Source: Kiloniellaceae bacterium (lineage in GTDB: Bacteria > Pseudomonadota > Alphaproteobacteria > Kiloniellales > J153). From it: a stretch of DNA of 64,000 bases. The position numbers and the translations under genes are program-made. The notes beneath the pieces were generated by a model. That model saw only the letters and a program-made list of their open reading frames with translations, ran no database searches and had not been told where the DNA came from. The DNA is taken from the NCBI GenBank assembly GCA_021776175.1, contig JAJFGJ010000022.1, forward strand, positions 1-64,000, given 5' to 3'. Shown here in pieces: positions 45,180 to 55,215 of this stretch. Each line of letters opens with the position of its first letter. Position 1 is the first letter of the stretch.

Positions 45180-47279
45180 TTATCCGGCCAGCATCGAGAG
45201 CAGCAGCAAGGCCACGATATTGGTGATCTTGATCATGGGGTTAACCGCCGGTCCGGCGGTATCCTTGTAAGGATCGCCAACCGTATCGCCGGTAACCGCG
45301 GCCTTATGGGCCTCGGAACCCTTGCCGCCGTGATTTCCATCCTCGATATACTTCTTGGCATTATCCCAAGCGCCGCCGCCCGCGGTCATGGAAATGGCGA
45401 CGAAGAGGCCGGTCACGATCACGCCAAGCAGCATGGCGCCAAGCGCCGACAGCGCCGCCGCCTGTCCGGCGATCGTGGAAATCACGAAGTACAACACGAT
45501 GGGCGAGAGGACCGGCAGCATCGAGGGAACGATCATTTCCTTGATCGCCGCCTTGGTCAGCATGTCGACGCAGCGGCCGTAGTCCGGCTTGCCCGTGCCT
45601 TCCAGGATGCCCGGGATTTCCTTGAACTGGCGGCGCACTTCAACGACCACCGACCCGGCCGCCCGGCCGACCGCTGTCATCCCCATGGCTCCAAAGAGAT
45701 AGGGCAACATGCCACCGATCAGAAGACCGACAACGACGTAGGGATTGGACAGCGCGAAATCGATTTTGCCCTCGATCTGGATCATGCCCGCTTTCACGAA
45801 ATGCTCCAGATCGGCGGTGTAGGCGGCGAACAGAACCAGGGCGCCCAAGCCGGCGGAGCCGATGGCGTAACCCTTGGTGACCGCCTTGGTGGTGTTGCCA
45901 ACGGCGTCGAGAGCATCGGTGGTTTTACGCACATCGGCATCCATATCGGCCATTTCGGCGATCCCGCCCGCATTATCGGTCACCGGCCCGTAGGCATCGA
46001 GGGCGACAACCATGCCGGCCAAGGCCAGCATCGTCGTGACCGCGACGGCGATTCCGAACAATCCGGCCAAGGAGTAGGTGGCGATAATGCCGGCGACGAT
46101 AATCAGCGCGGGAACCGCCGTGGCCTCCATGGAAATGGCCAGCCCCTGGATCACGTTGGTGCCGTGCCCGGTGGTCGAGGACTGGGCGATAGAGCGTACC
46201 GGCCGGTATTCGGTGCTGGTGTAGTACTCGGTCACCCAGATCAGGCCGCCCGTGATAAGCAGCCCCACCAGGCCGCAATAGTAGAGGTAGCGGCCGGTGA
46301 AACTCTTGTCTCCGACGGTAAAGACGGTATCGGTGCCAATGACCCAGTCGGTGGCCGGATAGAGCACGATGGCGGAGATCACGGCGGAGGCGATGAACCC
46401 CTTATAGAGCGCGCCCATGATGCTTTCGCTGCTGCCCAGGCGGACAAAGAAGGTGCCGATAATGGAAGCCGGGATGCACACGCCGCCGATGACCAAGGGA
46501 TACAACATGGCCGAATCCATCATCTGCGTGCCGGCGAAGAAGATCGAGGCCAGCACCATGGTCGCGACCACGGTCACGGCGTAAGTCTCGAACAAATCGG
46601 CGGCCATGCCGGCGCAATCGCCCACGTTGTCGCCCACGTTGTCGGCGATGGTCGCTGGGTTACGGGGATCGTCCTCGGGAATGCCTGCTTCGACCTTGCC
46701 GACCAAATCGCCGCCAACGTCCGCGCCCTTGGTGAAGATGCCGCCGCCCAAGCGAGCGAAGATCGAAATCAGGGAGGCACCGAAACCCAGGCCGACCAGC
46801 GGCTCGATGATATCGCGGCCCTCGGCTCCCATATTCAGCAGCACGGCGTAGTATCCGGCCACGGCGAGAAGAGCCAGGCCCGCCACCAACATTCCGGTGA
46901 CCGCGCCGGCCCGGAACGCCAGGGCCAGCCCTTGCGCCAGGCCCGTGCGTGCGGCCTCCGCCGTACGTACGTTGGCGCGTACCGAAACGAACATGCCGAT
47001 GTATCCGGTCAGGCCGGACAAGACCGCGCCAATCAGAAAGCCAATGCCGACCTTTATTCCCAGGGCAAAGATAATGACCAGGAATATCACCGCGCCGACC
47101 ATGGCGATGGTGCGGTATTGCCTATTTAGATAGGCCTGCGCGCCCTCCTGAATGGCGGCCGCGATGGTTTGCATTCGCTCCGATCCCGCGCTTGAAGCCA
47201 ACACGGACCGCGAAGCCCAAATGCCATAAACCAATGCCAGCAACCCGCAGGCGAGGGTAAACGTCAACTGCGTCGTCAT
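45180..47279 (-). CDS. hppA: Membrane-bound proton-translocating pyrophosphatase (K+-independent type)
   Basis: A 699-residue integral membrane pump with about 16 helices that couples pyrophosphate hydrolysis to proton export. The catalytic signature [21 protein letters not shown] begins at residue 187, followed by [21 protein letters not shown]. Lys465 and Thr468 in [10 protein letters not shown] mark the potassium-independent proton-pumping class; K+-dependent forms have Ala at the Lys position. It ends the rpiB-to-thiL cluster and has its own upstream control region with an 18-bp palindrome. Confidence 0.93.
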   Translation of the reverse strand: MTTQLTFTLACGLLALVYGIWASRSVLASSAGSERMQTIAAAIQEGAQAYLNRQYRTIAMVGAVIFLVIIFALGIKVGIGFLIGAVLSGLTGYIGMFVSVRANVRTAEAARTGLAQGLALAFRAGAVTGMLVAGLALLAVAGYYAVLLNMGAEGRDIIEPLVGLGFGASLISIFARLGGGIFTKGADVGGDLVGKVEAGIPEDDPRNPATIADNVGDNVGDCAGMAADLFETYAVTVVATMVLASIFFAGTQMMDSAMLYPLVIGGVCIPASIIGTFFVRLGSSESIMGALYKGFIASAVISAIVLYPATDWVIGTDTVFTVGDKSFTGRYLYYCGLVGLLITGGLIWVTEYYTSTEYRPVRSIAQSSTTGHGTNVIQGLAISMEATAVPALIIVAGIIATYSLAGLFGIAVAVTTMLALAGMVVALDAYGPVTDNAGGIAEMADMDADVRKTTDALDAVGNTTKAVTKGYAIGSAGLGALVLFAAYTADLEHFVKAGMIQIEGKIDFALSNPYVVVGLLIGGMLPYLFGAMGMTAVGRAAGSVVVEVRRQFKEIPGILEGTGKPDYGRCVDMLTKAAIKEMIVPSMLPVLSPIVLYFVISTIAGQAAALSALGAMLLGVIVTGLFVAISMTAGGGAWDNAKKYIEDGNHGGKGSEAHKAAVTGDTVGDPYKDTAGPAVNPMIKITNIVALLLLSMLAG

Positions 47280-47340
47280 GTTCGTTCCCTTTGATCGATC
47301 TTGAAAAGCCGGCCGCGGTCAAATAACGACCCCCCGGAAA

Positions 47341-47358
47341 TTTTCACGGCCGTGAAAA
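47341..47358. promoter_or_regulatory. 18-bp perfect palindrome upstream of hppA
   Basis: TTTTCACGGCCGTGAAAA is perfectly symmetric and lies about 60 bases before the hppA start. Its size and symmetry fit a dimeric repressor or activator site. A TTGACT element lies further upstream on the minus strand. The binding protein is unknown. Confidence 0.45.
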
Positions 47359-47447
47359 ATCGCGCGGAAAATGACAGAATCGCACAGTAAAGTCAACCGC
47401 CCGTGGCACCAATTTCTACGTATTTCGGAATAATAGATACCGAGTTC

Positions 47448-47927
47448 TTAGCCCTCGTCGGGTATCCGCCGGCTCATGCCCACGACCAGGACCGCATTAA
47501 CCTGGCCAGGCCCAAAAACCTCGTTCCCGGCTCTTGCCAAGCGTTCGCGAACGACCGGCAGAATTTCTTCGTGCTCGTTGACGTGTCTGAAGGCGAGTAC
47601 ACCGTGCAGTTCCGTTAGCAGAGAATCGCGCAAACGCGGCATTATTTCCTTAATGTGATCCCTCACCACCGGGGTGGTAAACTCGATTTTCAGTATCAGC
47701 GTCAAGTGCTGAATGACCCGTCCCTCGCGCAGAATCGGCACCACGAAGGGGTCAAGCTCATAGGCGATTTCGCTGTCCAGGTCCACTTCAACCGGTTCTT
47801 CGTCCGGCTTCTCTTCCGCCGCCTTGTTCTCCTGCGCCTTGGCTTCGTTCAAGAGAAACCAGCCGCCGGCCCCTCCGCCCCCGGCAAGGATCGTGACCAA
47901 CGCGACCAATATCACCACACGTATCAT
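47448..47927 (-). CDS. FliL-like protein
   Basis: A 159-residue membrane protein. One N-terminal transmembrane helix (about residues 4-26, VILVALVTILAGGGGAGGWF) is followed by an acidic linker (EEKPDEEPVE) and a FliL-like periplasmic domain: YELDPFVVPILREGRVIQHLTLILKIEF and IMPRLRDSLLTELHGVLAFRHV. FliL supports stator function at the flagellar motor. No flagellar genes are nearby and the protein sits between thiL and hppA, so it may be a stand-alone paralogue. Family call is fair; flagellar role is not supported by context. Confidence 0.68.
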   Translation of the reverse strand: MIRVVILVALVTILAGGGGAGGWFLLNEAKAQENKAAEEKPDEEPVEVDLDSEIAYELDPFVVPILREGRVIQHLTLILKIEFTTPVVRDHIKEIMPRLRDSLLTELHGVLAFRHVNEHEEILPVVRERLARAGNEVFGPGQVNAVLVVGMSRRIPDEG

Positions 47928-48017
47928 GCTTGGGCCTTACGCGACCTGGAAAGTATTCCCTAGGCTCATACAGGCGGTACAGTGAATATGGCGTTAAGGG
48001 CGATGATCGCCGCTTGG

Positions 48018-48998
48018 CTAGAAATGCGCCCAACCCTTTGACGGCAGGGGAATTTCTTTGCCCTCGCCGTCGAGCGCGCGCACCCCCCGCCCCGCCGACA
48101 TGCGGCCGATTCGGGTCAGGGGCAAGTCCAGCTCCCGAGCCAGCGATTCAACCTCGGCGATCCGTTCCGGCGTGACCGTGAACAGAAGTTCGTAGTCGTC
48201 GCCCCCGGTCAGAATGCGCGGCCCCAAGCCGCCATGGGCGTCGAGGGCCCGCGCGCCGGCCGCCGAGAGCGGCACCGTCGGCGCGTCGAGGCTCGCCGCC
48301 AGGCCGGAAGCCTCGCAGATGTGGCCCATGTCGGCGGCCAAGCCATCGGACACGTCCAGCGCCGCCGTCGCCAGTCCCCGCTCCCCCAGGGCCAGCCCCA
48401 AGGCAAGGCGCGGCGACGGCAGGCGGTAACGATTGGCCAAGGCGTCGCGGTCGGCTTCGCTCGAATGAACGAGCTCTCCGCGCAGGGCCTTGAGCCCAAG
48501 CATGCCGTCCCCGATGGTGCCCGAAACGAACACCTCGTCCCCGTCAGCGGCGCCGGAGCGGGACAATAACCGGTCCGGCGCGGCCTCCCCAAAGGCGGTC
48601 AAGGACAAGGTCATGGGGCCGGGCGTGGAGACCGTGTCGCCGCCCAGAAGATCGACCCCGAATTCGGCCTGATCGCGCGCCAAGCCCTGCGCGAAGGCGG
48701 ATATCCATGCCTCCGCCACGCCCGCGGGAAAAGCGACAACCAGCAAATAGCCACGCGGCCGCGCGCCCATGGCCGCCAGGTCCGAAAGATTGACGCGCAG
48801 CAGCTTTCGCCCCAGCGTTTCAGGTGGATCGTCGGGCAGGAAATGAACGCCGGCGACCATGGCGTCTGCCGTGACCACCGTGCCGAGACCGGCGCCGGTC
48901 GTGAAGCAGGCGCCGTCATTGGTCAAGCCCCCGGCGCCCGGTGCGCCGGCGGCGAGGGGCGCGAAATACTTGGCGATCACTTCGAACTCGCCGATCAT
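48018..48998 (-). CDS. thiL: Thiamine-monophosphate kinase
   Basis: Phosphorylates thiamine phosphate to the active cofactor. The 326-residue PurM-fold protein has MIGEFEVIAKYFAPLA, VVTADAMVAGVHFLPD (Mg/ATP Asp), LRVNLSDLAAMGARP (catalytic loop) and ALDVSDGLAADMGHI with ILTGGDDYELLFTV, all diagnostic. It follows nusB on the same strand with an 11-base gap. Together with thiE it shows salvage or synthesis of thiamine. Confidence 0.93.
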   Translation of the reverse strand: MIGEFEVIAKYFAPLAAGAPGAGGLTNDGACFTTGAGLGTVVTADAMVAGVHFLPDDPPETLGRKLLRVNLSDLAAMGARPRGYLLVVAFPAGVAEAWISAFAQGLARDQAEFGVDLLGGDTVSTPGPMTLSLTAFGEAAPDRLLSRSGAADGDEVFVSGTIGDGMLGLKALRGELVHSSEADRDALANRYRLPSPRLALGLALGERGLATAALDVSDGLAADMGHICEASGLAASLDAPTVPLSAAGARALDAHGGLGPRILTGGDDYELLFTVTPERIAEVESLARELDLPLTRIGRMSAGRGVRALDGEGKEIPLPSKGWAHF

Positions 48999-49009
48999 GA
49001 AACGCGGTC

Positions 49010-49564
49010 CTAGGCCGGCTCAGCCGGTTCGGCCGGCGCCTCCGGCTCGGGCGTGCATTCCTCGGGCCTCAAGGCGCGCGCCACGCGGTCGAGAACGCCG
49101 TTCACCATGGCCGGTTCGCGGCCGGAGAAGAAGGCGTCGGCAACTGCCATGTATTCGCTGATCGCGGCCCGAACGGGAACCGCGCGCCGCTCCGACAACT
49201 CGTAAACGCCGGCCCGCAGCAGGGCCCGCAAAAGGGTTTCCAGCCGTTCGACCGGCCAATCCGGATCCAAGACCGCCGCGAGCATGTCGTCCAGCTCGCC
49301 GGCGCGCTCCGCGACACCGAGCACCAGTTCGCTCATGAGCTTGCGGTCCGCTTCCGCCAGCTTCACGCCGTCCACTTCTTCCTTAAGGCGCAGAACGACG
49401 AACTCGCTGATGACCTGATCGGGCGCCGTGCCGGACATTTCCATCTGGTACAGGGCCTGCACCGCCGCCAAGCGCGCGGAACTACGCTGACGCGCGGTGC
49501 GCCGGGACGCTGCCGTCTTAGCGCCGTCTGACTTGTTCGGGCGTTTCGTCCCTGAATCGCTCAT
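49010..49564 (-). CDS. nusB: Transcription antitermination factor NusB
   Basis: A 184-residue all-helical protein that binds boxA RNA with NusE in rRNA antitermination. [25 protein letters not shown] (split arginine-rich N-terminus and helix 1) and LLRAGVYELSERRAVPVRAAISEYMAVADAFFSGREPAMVNGVLDRVAR (described in pieces; N-G-V-L-D is the family's C-terminal motif) are typical. It lies 14 bases after ribH and before thiL in a conserved operon. Its tail is Glu/Pro-rich. Confidence 0.93.
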   Translation of the reverse strand: MSDSGTKRPNKSDGAKTAASRRTARQRSSARLAAVQALYQMEMSGTAPDQVISEFVVLRLKEEVDGVKLAEADRKLMSELVLGVAERAGELDDMLAAVLDPDWPVERLETLLRALLRAGVYELSERRAVPVRAAISEYMAVADAFFSGREPAMVNGVLDRVARALRPEECTPEPEAPAEPAEPA

Positions 49565-49577
49565 GGCCGAAATCCGT

Positions 49578-50051
49578 TCATCTGGAACCGGGATGAAAAT
49601 GGCGTTTCACCTCGATCATGCGCAAGCAAGCGCCGGCAACCTCGCGGCCCTTGTTCTTGCCGTCGACGTTCGCGCGGGCCCAGGCCTGGTCCTGGTTCTC
49701 GCAGGTCAGGATACCGTATCCGATCGCGAGCGCTTCCTGGCAGGCAAGGTCCTGAAGCTTGCGCGCGCTTTCGCCGCACACGTAGTCGTAATGCGATGTT
49801 TCGCCCCGAATCACGCAGCCCAGCGCCAGGTAACCGTCGAATCGCGGGCCGGCGCCGGAAGCACCGGCCGCGCGCTCGCACATGGCAATAGCGGCCGGGA
49901 TTTCAAAGGCGCCAGGAACGGCGATACGATCATAGATCGCACCGCGACGATCCAGCTCGGATATGGCGCCCTTGGCTAATTCGTCGGCTATGTCCCCGTA
50001 GAAGCGCGCTTCGACGATCAGGATATTCAAGGGGCTATCGGTTTCGCTCAC
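49578..50051 (-). CDS. ribH: 6,7-dimethyl-8-ribityllumazine synthase
   Basis: Makes lumazine from the pyrimidinedione and the C4 phosphate in riboflavin synthesis. The 157-residue protein has ILIVEARFYGDIADEL, VPGAFEIPAAIAMC, ALGCVIRGETSHYDYVC (catalytic His in the R-G-E-T-x-H motif) and IGYGILTCENQDQAWARA. It follows ribBX with a 3-base gap, part of a complete riboflavin cluster except for GTP cyclohydrolase II. Confidence 0.94.
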   Translation of the reverse strand: MSETDSPLNILIVEARFYGDIADELAKGAISELDRRGAIYDRIAVPGAFEIPAAIAMCERAAGASGAGPRFDGYLALGCVIRGETSHYDYVCGESARKLQDLACQEALAIGYGILTCENQDQAWARANVDGKNKGREVAGACLRMIEVKRHFHPGSR

Positions 50052-50054
50052 AGG

Positions 50055-51200
50055 TCAGTCTTCCGTAAAGTGGATTGGGCGCTGCTCGACCATTTTCAGG
50101 CCATAGCCCTCCAAACCGACGATCGTCCGCTTGGTATTCGAAAGAACGATCATTTCACTGACCCCCAGGTCGAGCAAAATTTGCGCCCCGACGCCGTAGT
50201 CGCGCAGCTCCCCAAAGGTTTTCTCGGGCACGGATTCCCGCGACTTCAAGATATCGGACAAACCCGTGGGCACCGGCTCGCGAATCAAGACCAGAACGCC
50301 CCGTCCCGCCGCGCTGATCGTACGCAGGACTTGCGCCAGTTCGCCACTCTTGCCGCTCGCGCGGTCGCCCAGGGCGTCGTCGAGAAGGTTAAGAACGTGG
50401 ACCCGGACAAGGACCGGCCCAGGCGCCCGCAAATCGCCGGTCCAGACCGCCAGATGCTCGGCATAGTGTGTCTTATCGACATAGACCGCTGTTTTGAACG
50501 AGCCGCCGAAATGCGAGTCCAAGGTCCCTTCCAACATTCTTTCGACGACGCGGTCGTGACGCCGGCGATAGGCTATCAGATCGGAGATGGTCGCGATCTT
50601 GAGGCCATGGTGCTGGGCAAAGGCGATCAAGTCGTCGCGCCGCGCCATGGTGCCGTCGTCGTTCATGACTTCGCAGATCACCCCGGAAGGGTTGAGCCCG
50701 GCCAGGCGCGCCAGGTCCACGGCGGCTTCGGTGTGGCCGGTACGCACCAGCACACCGCCATCGCGCGCGACCAGCGGAAACACATGACCCGGAGAAACAA
50801 TATCGCCGGGACCCCGGGCCGGATCGATGGCCACGGCCACGCTTCGCGCCCGGTCGGGTGCCGAGATACCGGTGGAAATACCCTCGCGCGCCTCGATCGA
50901 GACGGTAAAGGCGGTTTCGTGCCGGGATTCGTTCTTCTGTGCCATAAGCGGCAAGCGCAGAGTCTCGACACGCTCGCGCGTCAGTGCCAGGCATATTAAG
51001 CCGCGCCCGTTCTTGGCCATAAAATTGATCGCGTCCGGCGTCGCCATTTGCGCCGGAATCACGAGGTCGCCCTCATTTTCGCGGCCTTCGTCATCGACCA
51101 GGATGAAAATCCGACCGTTGCGCGCCTCCACGATAATGTCTTCGATTGGCGAAACCATCTCACTGAAGGTCACCCGCCAAGGCTCGGTTGCCGCTGTCAT
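50055..51200 (-). CDS. ribB: 3,4-dihydroxy-2-butanone-4-phosphate synthase with degenerate GTP cyclohydrolase II domain (RibBX type)
   Basis: The N-terminal domain (about residues 15-215) is a complete DHBP synthase: VDDEGRENEGDLV, FMAKNGRGLICLAL, VRTGHTEAAVDLARLAG, VICEVMND. The C-terminal domain (about 220-381) aligns with GTP cyclohydrolase II but lacks its zinc cysteines (no CxxxxxxxxCxC where the motif should be; the region reads HVLNLLDDALGD) and the R-x-H-S-E-C-L-x-G-D core. So it should make the C4 unit only. This matches the RibBX variant known in Proteobacteria; the role of the X domain is unresolved. A true RibA must lie elsewhere. Confidence 0.88.
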   Translation of the reverse strand: MTAATEPWRVTFSEMVSPIEDIIVEARNGRIFILVDDEGRENEGDLVIPAQMATPDAINFMAKNGRGLICLALTRERVETLRLPLMAQKNESRHETAFTVSIEAREGISTGISAPDRARSVAVAIDPARGPGDIVSPGHVFPLVARDGGVLVRTGHTEAAVDLARLAGLNPSGVICEVMNDDGTMARRDDLIAFAQHHGLKIATISDLIAYRRRHDRVVERMLEGTLDSHFGGSFKTAVYVDKTHYAEHLAVWTGDLRAPGPVLVRVHVLNLLDDALGDRASGKSGELAQVLRTISAAGRGVLVLIREPVPTGLSDILKSRESVPEKTFGELRDYGVGAQILLDLGVSEMIVLSNTKRTIVGLEGYGLKMVEQRPIHFTED

Positions 51201-51203
51201 GTT

Positions 51204-51806
51204 CTATTCCGTTGCTAGGAGGCGCTGAACGTAGCGCGCGAGCATATCTATTTCCAGGTTAACCCGCGTGCCGGGACGGCAGGCCCCAAGCGTGGTCACA
51301 CGGGCAGTGTGGGGCACGATGTTAACCGCGAACCCGCCTTCGGTTTGCCCCGTATCGCTTATCGAATTGACCGTGAGCGACACGCCGTCCAGCACCACCG
51401 ACCCCTTGGGCGCGATAAAGCGCATGAGGGCCTTAGGCGCGCCGAATGTCAGTCGAATTGAACCGCCTTCTTCGTCGCGCGATCGCGCTATCGCCACGCC
51501 ATCGACATGGCCGGATACGATATGTCCGCCGAGTTCCTCCCCCAGGCGCAGGGCGCGCTCGAAATTCACCGGCGTACCCGCTTGCCAATCGCCCAGCGTG
51601 GTCTTGGACAGGGTTTCGGCGGAAACATCGGCCGCGAACCAGCCGGGCCCCTTATCGACCACGGTCAGGCACGCGCCCGAACAAGAGATCGACGCCCCGA
51701 GTGCGATCGCGTCCGGATCGTAGGCGGTCTCGAAGATATAGCGCGCGTCGGCCGCGCGCTCGACACCGCGCACCAGGCCCCGATCGGTGATTATGCCCGT
51801 GAACAT
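51204..51806 (-). CDS. ribE: Riboflavin synthase, alpha subunit
   Basis: Dismutates two lumazines to riboflavin. The 200-residue protein has two lumazine-binding repeats. The first starts MFTGIITDRG, with SCSGACLTVVDKG and FAADVSAETLSKTTLGD. The second contains GGHIVSGHVDGVA, VVLDGVSLTVNSI and FAVNIVPHTARVTTLG. It is encoded directly before ribBX (3-base gap) and after ribD. Confidence 0.94.
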   Translation of the reverse strand: MFTGIITDRGLVRGVERAADARYIFETAYDPDAIALGASISCSGACLTVVDKGPGWFAADVSAETLSKTTLGDWQAGTPVNFERALRLGEELGGHIVSGHVDGVAIARSRDEEGGSIRLTFGAPKALMRFIAPKGSVVLDGVSLTVNSISDTGQTEGGFAVNIVPHTARVTTLGACRPGTRVNLEIDMLARYVQRLLATE

Positions 51807-51815
51807 AGGGAAAAC

Positions 51816-52940
51816 TTAGTGCGCCCGGACATAGGTTTCCACCAGATCGTCGCCGAGACGGACGGCCTCGCGCGGCACGAAGATAGGAGCATCGGCCAGG
51901 GTCTCCAGGCCAAATCCCGAAATAGCCGGAATCCCATCGCCGCCAATGATCTTCGGCCCGTGAAACCAGACTAGGCGATCGACCAAATCCAACCGCAAGA
52001 GACCCGCCGCGATTCGTCCCCCGCCTTCGACCAGAAGCCGGGTTATACCTCTCTCGCCCAGGGCGAGAAGGGCCGCACGCAGCGACAGATTGCCATCCTC
52101 GTCGAGATCGACAGGGATGACCTCGACACCGACGTCCCGTAAGGCCCGCAAGCGTGCCCTTGGGTTCTTGGCCCGTGTGATCAACCAAGTCGGCTGGTCG
52201 GCCGCGCGCGCCACCAGGTCGTGAGTCAGCGGCAGGCGCAGGCGGCCGTCCAATACCACCCGGATCGGCGACGTATCGCCGAGCCCGGTCAAGCGCACGT
52301 CTAGCCGCGGGTTGTCGGCGATGGCGGTACCGCCACCAACCATAACCGCATCGTGTTGAGCCCGTAACAAATGCCCGCGCGCGCGGGCCGCCGGGCCGGT
52401 GATCCAGCGACTTTCACCGCGTTTGGTGCCGATCCGGCCATCCAGGGTGGTCGCCAATTTCAAGGTCACCAGCGGCCGGCCGTCGCGTTGCCGGGTTAGG
52501 TATCCGGCATTCAGCTCGGCCGCGGCGGCGGCGCCCGGACCGAGAACAACCTCGATCCCGGCCTCTCGAAGTTTGGCCAAGCCCTTTGCCGTAACACGCG
52601 GATCGGTATCTTCGAGGGCAACAACGCAGCGGGCGATGCCGGCCTCGATCAGGGCTTGCGTGCAGGGTGGGGTTTGCCCGTGGTGTGAGCAGGGCTCCAA
52701 GGTGACATAGGCGCAGGCCCCCCTGGCCGCCGCGCCGGCACGCCCCAAGGCCTCGGTCTCGGCATGGGGACGCCCACCAGCTTGGGTCCAGCCGCGCCCG
52801 ACCACGCGCCCCTCCTTGACCAGAACACAGCCGACGGCCGGGTTGGGCGCGGTCCGGCCAAGGCCGCGCGCGGCCAAGGACAAGGCCGCCCGCATATGAC
52901 CAAGGTCGCCGGCTTCGTCCGGGCTAGTCGGCTTCGGCAA
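51816..52940 (-). CDS. ribD: Bifunctional riboflavin deaminase/reductase
   Basis: Deaminates and then reduces the pyrimidine intermediate of riboflavin synthesis. The deaminase domain (about 1-150) has [23 protein letters not shown] (zinc His and proton-shuttle Glu) and [14 protein letters not shown] (zinc cysteines). The reductase domain (about 155-374) has [23 protein letters not shown] (split) and [14 protein letters not shown]. The start is uncertain. I place it at TTG 52940, overlapping nrdR by 17 bases, because family members need the residues before HMRAAL. An ATG at 52895 is the alternative, and a longer frame to 53009 would run further into nrdR. Confidence 0.9.
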   Translation of the reverse strand: MPKPTSPDEAGDLGHMRAALSLAARGLGRTAPNPAVGCVLVKEGRVVGRGWTQAGGRPHAETEALGRAGAAARGACAYVTLEPCSHHGQTPPCTQALIEAGIARCVVALEDTDPRVTAKGLAKLREAGIEVVLGPGAAAAAELNAGYLTRQRDGRPLVTLKLATTLDGRIGTKRGESRWITGPAARARGHLLRAQHDAVMVGGGTAIADNPRLDVRLTGLGDTSPIRVVLDGRLRLPLTHDLVARAADQPTWLITRAKNPRARLRALRDVGVEVIPVDLDEDGNLSLRAALLALGERGITRLLVEGGGRIAAGLLRLDLVDRLVWFHGPKIIGGDGIPAISGFGLETLADAPIFVPREAVRLGDDLVETYVRAH

Positions 52941-53379
52941 TGGTTTCGATAAATTCTTCAAAGTCGCGCGCCTCACGGAAATTTCGATAGACCGAGGCGA
53001 AACGGACATAGGCGACGGGATCCAAGGTCTTGAGCGCGTCCATAATCAAGCTGCCCAGGGTTTTACTGGGGATGTCGCTCTCACCCGAGGATTCCAGGTT
53101 GCGCACGATGCCGTTGACAACCCGTTCCAAGCGCTCGGAATCGATCTGGCGCTTACGCAGCGCGATCTGCATGGATCGGAGCAGCTTTTCACGGTCGAAC
53201 GATTCCCGCTTGCCGGTCGATTTGATGACCGTCAGTTCGCGAATCTGCACTCGTTCGAAGGTCGTGAAACGGGCGCCGCAGTTCACGCATTGCCGCCGCC
53301 GCCGGATCGCCGAATTGTCTTCGGTCGGGCGCGAGTCTTTAACCTGCGTATCTTCGTTCCCGCAAAAGGGACAGCGCAT
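52924..53379 (-). CDS. nrdR: Transcriptional repressor NrdR
   Basis: A 151-residue repressor of ribonucleotide reductase genes. The zinc ribbon is [18 protein letters not shown] with QCVNCGARF; the ATP-cone follows ([19 protein letters not shown], then [20 protein letters not shown]). AAGGAGG precedes the ATG with about ten bases between. It sits between glyA and ribD, its standard location in alphaproteobacteria. The 3' end probably overlaps the start of ribD. Confidence 0.95.
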   Translation of the reverse strand: MRCPFCGNEDTQVKDSRPTEDNSAIRRRRQCVNCGARFTTFERVQIRELTVIKSTGKRESFDREKLLRSMQIALRKRQIDSERLERVVNGIVRNLESSGESDIPSKTLGSLIMDALKTLDPVAYVRFASVYRNFREARDFEEFIETIAEAD

Positions 53380-53394
53380 GGTCCGGCGTCCTCC

Positions 53395-54693
53395 TTAGGC
53401 CATCTGGTTGGGATAAATCGGAAAACGCCGGCACAGGGCGCGAACATCGTCCCGCACCGCGGCCTCGGTTTCCCCATTGTCCCCCTCCCCCGGATTTTCG
53501 GCTAAGGAGTCGAGGACCCGGGTAATCAACTGACCGACCTGACGGAATTCGCCGGCGCCGAAGCCCCGGGTCGTCGCCGCCGGCGACCCTAGGCGAATAC
53601 CCGACGTGACGGTCGGCTTGGCCGGATCGAAAGGCACGCCATTCTTGTTGCAGGTGATCCCGGCGCGGTCGAGGCTCTCCTCGGCCGCCTTGCCTGTCAG
53701 GCCCTTGGGGCGAAGGTCTACCAGCATGAGGTGGGTATCGGTACCGCCGGTCACGATATCGAAGCCGTTCTTCAGCAAGACACCGGCCAGGGCCTTGGCA
53801 TTGTCGACGACTTGTTGGGCGTAGATCTTGAACTCCGGCTTCAGGGCCTCGCCAAAGCCGGCCGCCTTGCCGGCGATGACATGCATCAAAGGCCCGCCCT
53901 GAAGTCCGGGAAACGCCGCCGAGTTGATTTTCTTCCCGAGGGCCGCATCGTTCGACAAAATCATTCCGCCACGCGCGCTGCGCAGGGTTTTGTGGGTGGT
54001 CGTGGTCACGATGTGGGCGTGGGGTAGTGGGCTGGGATGAACCCCGGCCGCTACCAGACCGGCGAAATGCGCCATGTCGACCTGGAAATACGCGCCCACT
54101 TCATCGGCTATTTTTTTGAAACGCGGGAAATCTAAGATGCGCGGATAGGCCGAACCGCCGGCGATGATCAGCTTGGGTTTATACTCGCGCGCCAGGGCTT
54201 CGACCTCATCGAAGTCAATCAAGCCGTCTTCTCGGCGCACTCCGTACTGGACCGCCTTGAACCACTTGCCCGACAGGTTTGGCGCCGCGCCGTGGGTGAG
54301 ATGCCCGCCGGCCGAGAGCGACAATCCCATGATCGTGTCTCCGGGCGCGCACAGTGCCAGCAGCACGCACTGGTTAGCTTGCGCGCCGGAGTGCGGCTGG
54401 ACGTTGACGAACTCGCATCCGAAAAGCTGTTTGGCACGGTCGATGGCCAGTTTCTCGGCGATGTCGACATACTCGCAGCCGCCGTAGTAACGCCGGCCGG
54501 GATAGCCTTCCGCGTATTTATTGGTCAGAACCGATCCCTGAGCCTCCAACACGGCGCGCGAAACGATGTTTTCGGAGGCGATCAGCTCGATCTGTTCCTG
54601 CTGCCGGGTCAATTCGTCGCTGATGGATCCGGCGACTTCCGGGTCCGTTTTGGCGAGCCCCTGCCCAAAGAAGGCCGTGTTCGGTGAACTCAT
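53395..54693 (-). CDS. glyA: Serine hydroxymethyltransferase
   Basis: Interconverts serine and glycine with tetrahydrofolate, the main one-carbon entry. It has 432 residues from the ATG at 54693, which has GGGGAGA upstream; an in-frame start at 54765 adds an unusual tail. Markers: [65 protein letters not shown] and [14 protein letters not shown] with the PLP lysine. It is in one strand order with rpiB upstream and nrdR downstream. Confidence 0.95.
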   Translation of the reverse strand: MSSPNTAFFGQGLAKTDPEVAGSISDELTRQQEQIELIASENIVSRAVLEAQGSVLTNKYAEGYPGRRYYGGCEYVDIAEKLAIDRAKQLFGCEFVNVQPHSGAQANQCVLLALCAPGDTIMGLSLSAGGHLTHGAAPNLSGKWFKAVQYGVRREDGLIDFDEVEALAREYKPKLIIAGGSAYPRILDFPRFKKIADEVGAYFQVDMAHFAGLVAAGVHPSPLPHAHIVTTTTHKTLRSARGGMILSNDAALGKKINSAAFPGLQGGPLMHVIAGKAAGFGEALKPEFKIYAQQVVDNAKALAGVLLKNGFDIVTGGTDTHLMLVDLRPKGLTGKAAEESLDRAGITCNKNGVPFDPAKPTVTSGIRLGSPAATTRGFGAGEFRQVGQLITRVLDSLAENPGEGDNGETEAAVRDDVRALCRRFPIYPNQMA

Positions 54694-54780
54694 GGTACTT
54701 CGATCTCCCCCCAAATGCCCGCGTGTTAGCGCATCGTCGGGCGCTGTCATCCGGCCCTGAACCAAGGCCGGTTCTCTATC

Positions 54781-55215
54781 TTATCCTAGCTTGGCCACCC
54801 GGCCCGTGTGCCGCCCGCCGGCGAAATCCGTCGCCAGAAACACCCTCAAGCATTCTTTCGCGACCTCTTCGCCAATCAGGCGGGCGCCCAGGGCCAGGAC
54901 ATTGGCATCGTTGTGCTCGCGTGCCAGGCGCGCGGAAGTCGCATCGTGACACACCGCCGCGCGGACACCGGCATGGCGGTTAGCGGCGATCGATATGCCA
55001 ATCCCCGTGCCGCAGACGACCACCCCGCGTTCAGCACGGCCGGCAGCCACGGCTTCCGCCAAGGCATGGCCGAAGTCCGGGTAATCCACCGAGGCCGTTG
55101 CGTTCGTGCCCAGATCGAGAACCTCATGCCCCAGCGTCCGCAATTCCTCAACCAGCACACCCTTGAGGGCGACGCCGGCATGGTCCGAAGCAATGGCGAC
55201 TGACGTGGTTGTCAT
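54781..55215 (-). CDS. rpiB: Ribose-5-phosphate isomerase B
   Basis: Interconverts ribose-5-phosphate and ribulose-5-phosphate, supplying the riboflavin precursor as well as nucleotides. The 144-residue protein has AIASDHAGVALKGVL (substrate Asp/His), VDYPDFGHALAEAV and VVCGTGIGISIAANR with the catalytic Cys and anion-hole glycines. It is the first gene of the minus-strand cluster rpiB-glyA-nrdR-ribD-ribE-ribBX-ribH-nusB-thiL. Confidence 0.93.
   Translation of the reverse strand: MTTTSVAIASDHAGVALKGVLVEELRTLGHEVLDLGTNATASVDYPDFGHALAEAVAAGRAERGVVVCGTGIGISIAANRHAGVRAAVCHDATSARLAREHNDANVLALGARLIGEEVAKECLRVFLATDFAGGRHTGRVAKLG

Noticed and set aside
45306..47129. 607-residue open frame antisense to hppA
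   Set aside because: The opposite strand encodes an intact pyrophosphatase; the frame is His/Asp/Gly-rich shadow sequence.
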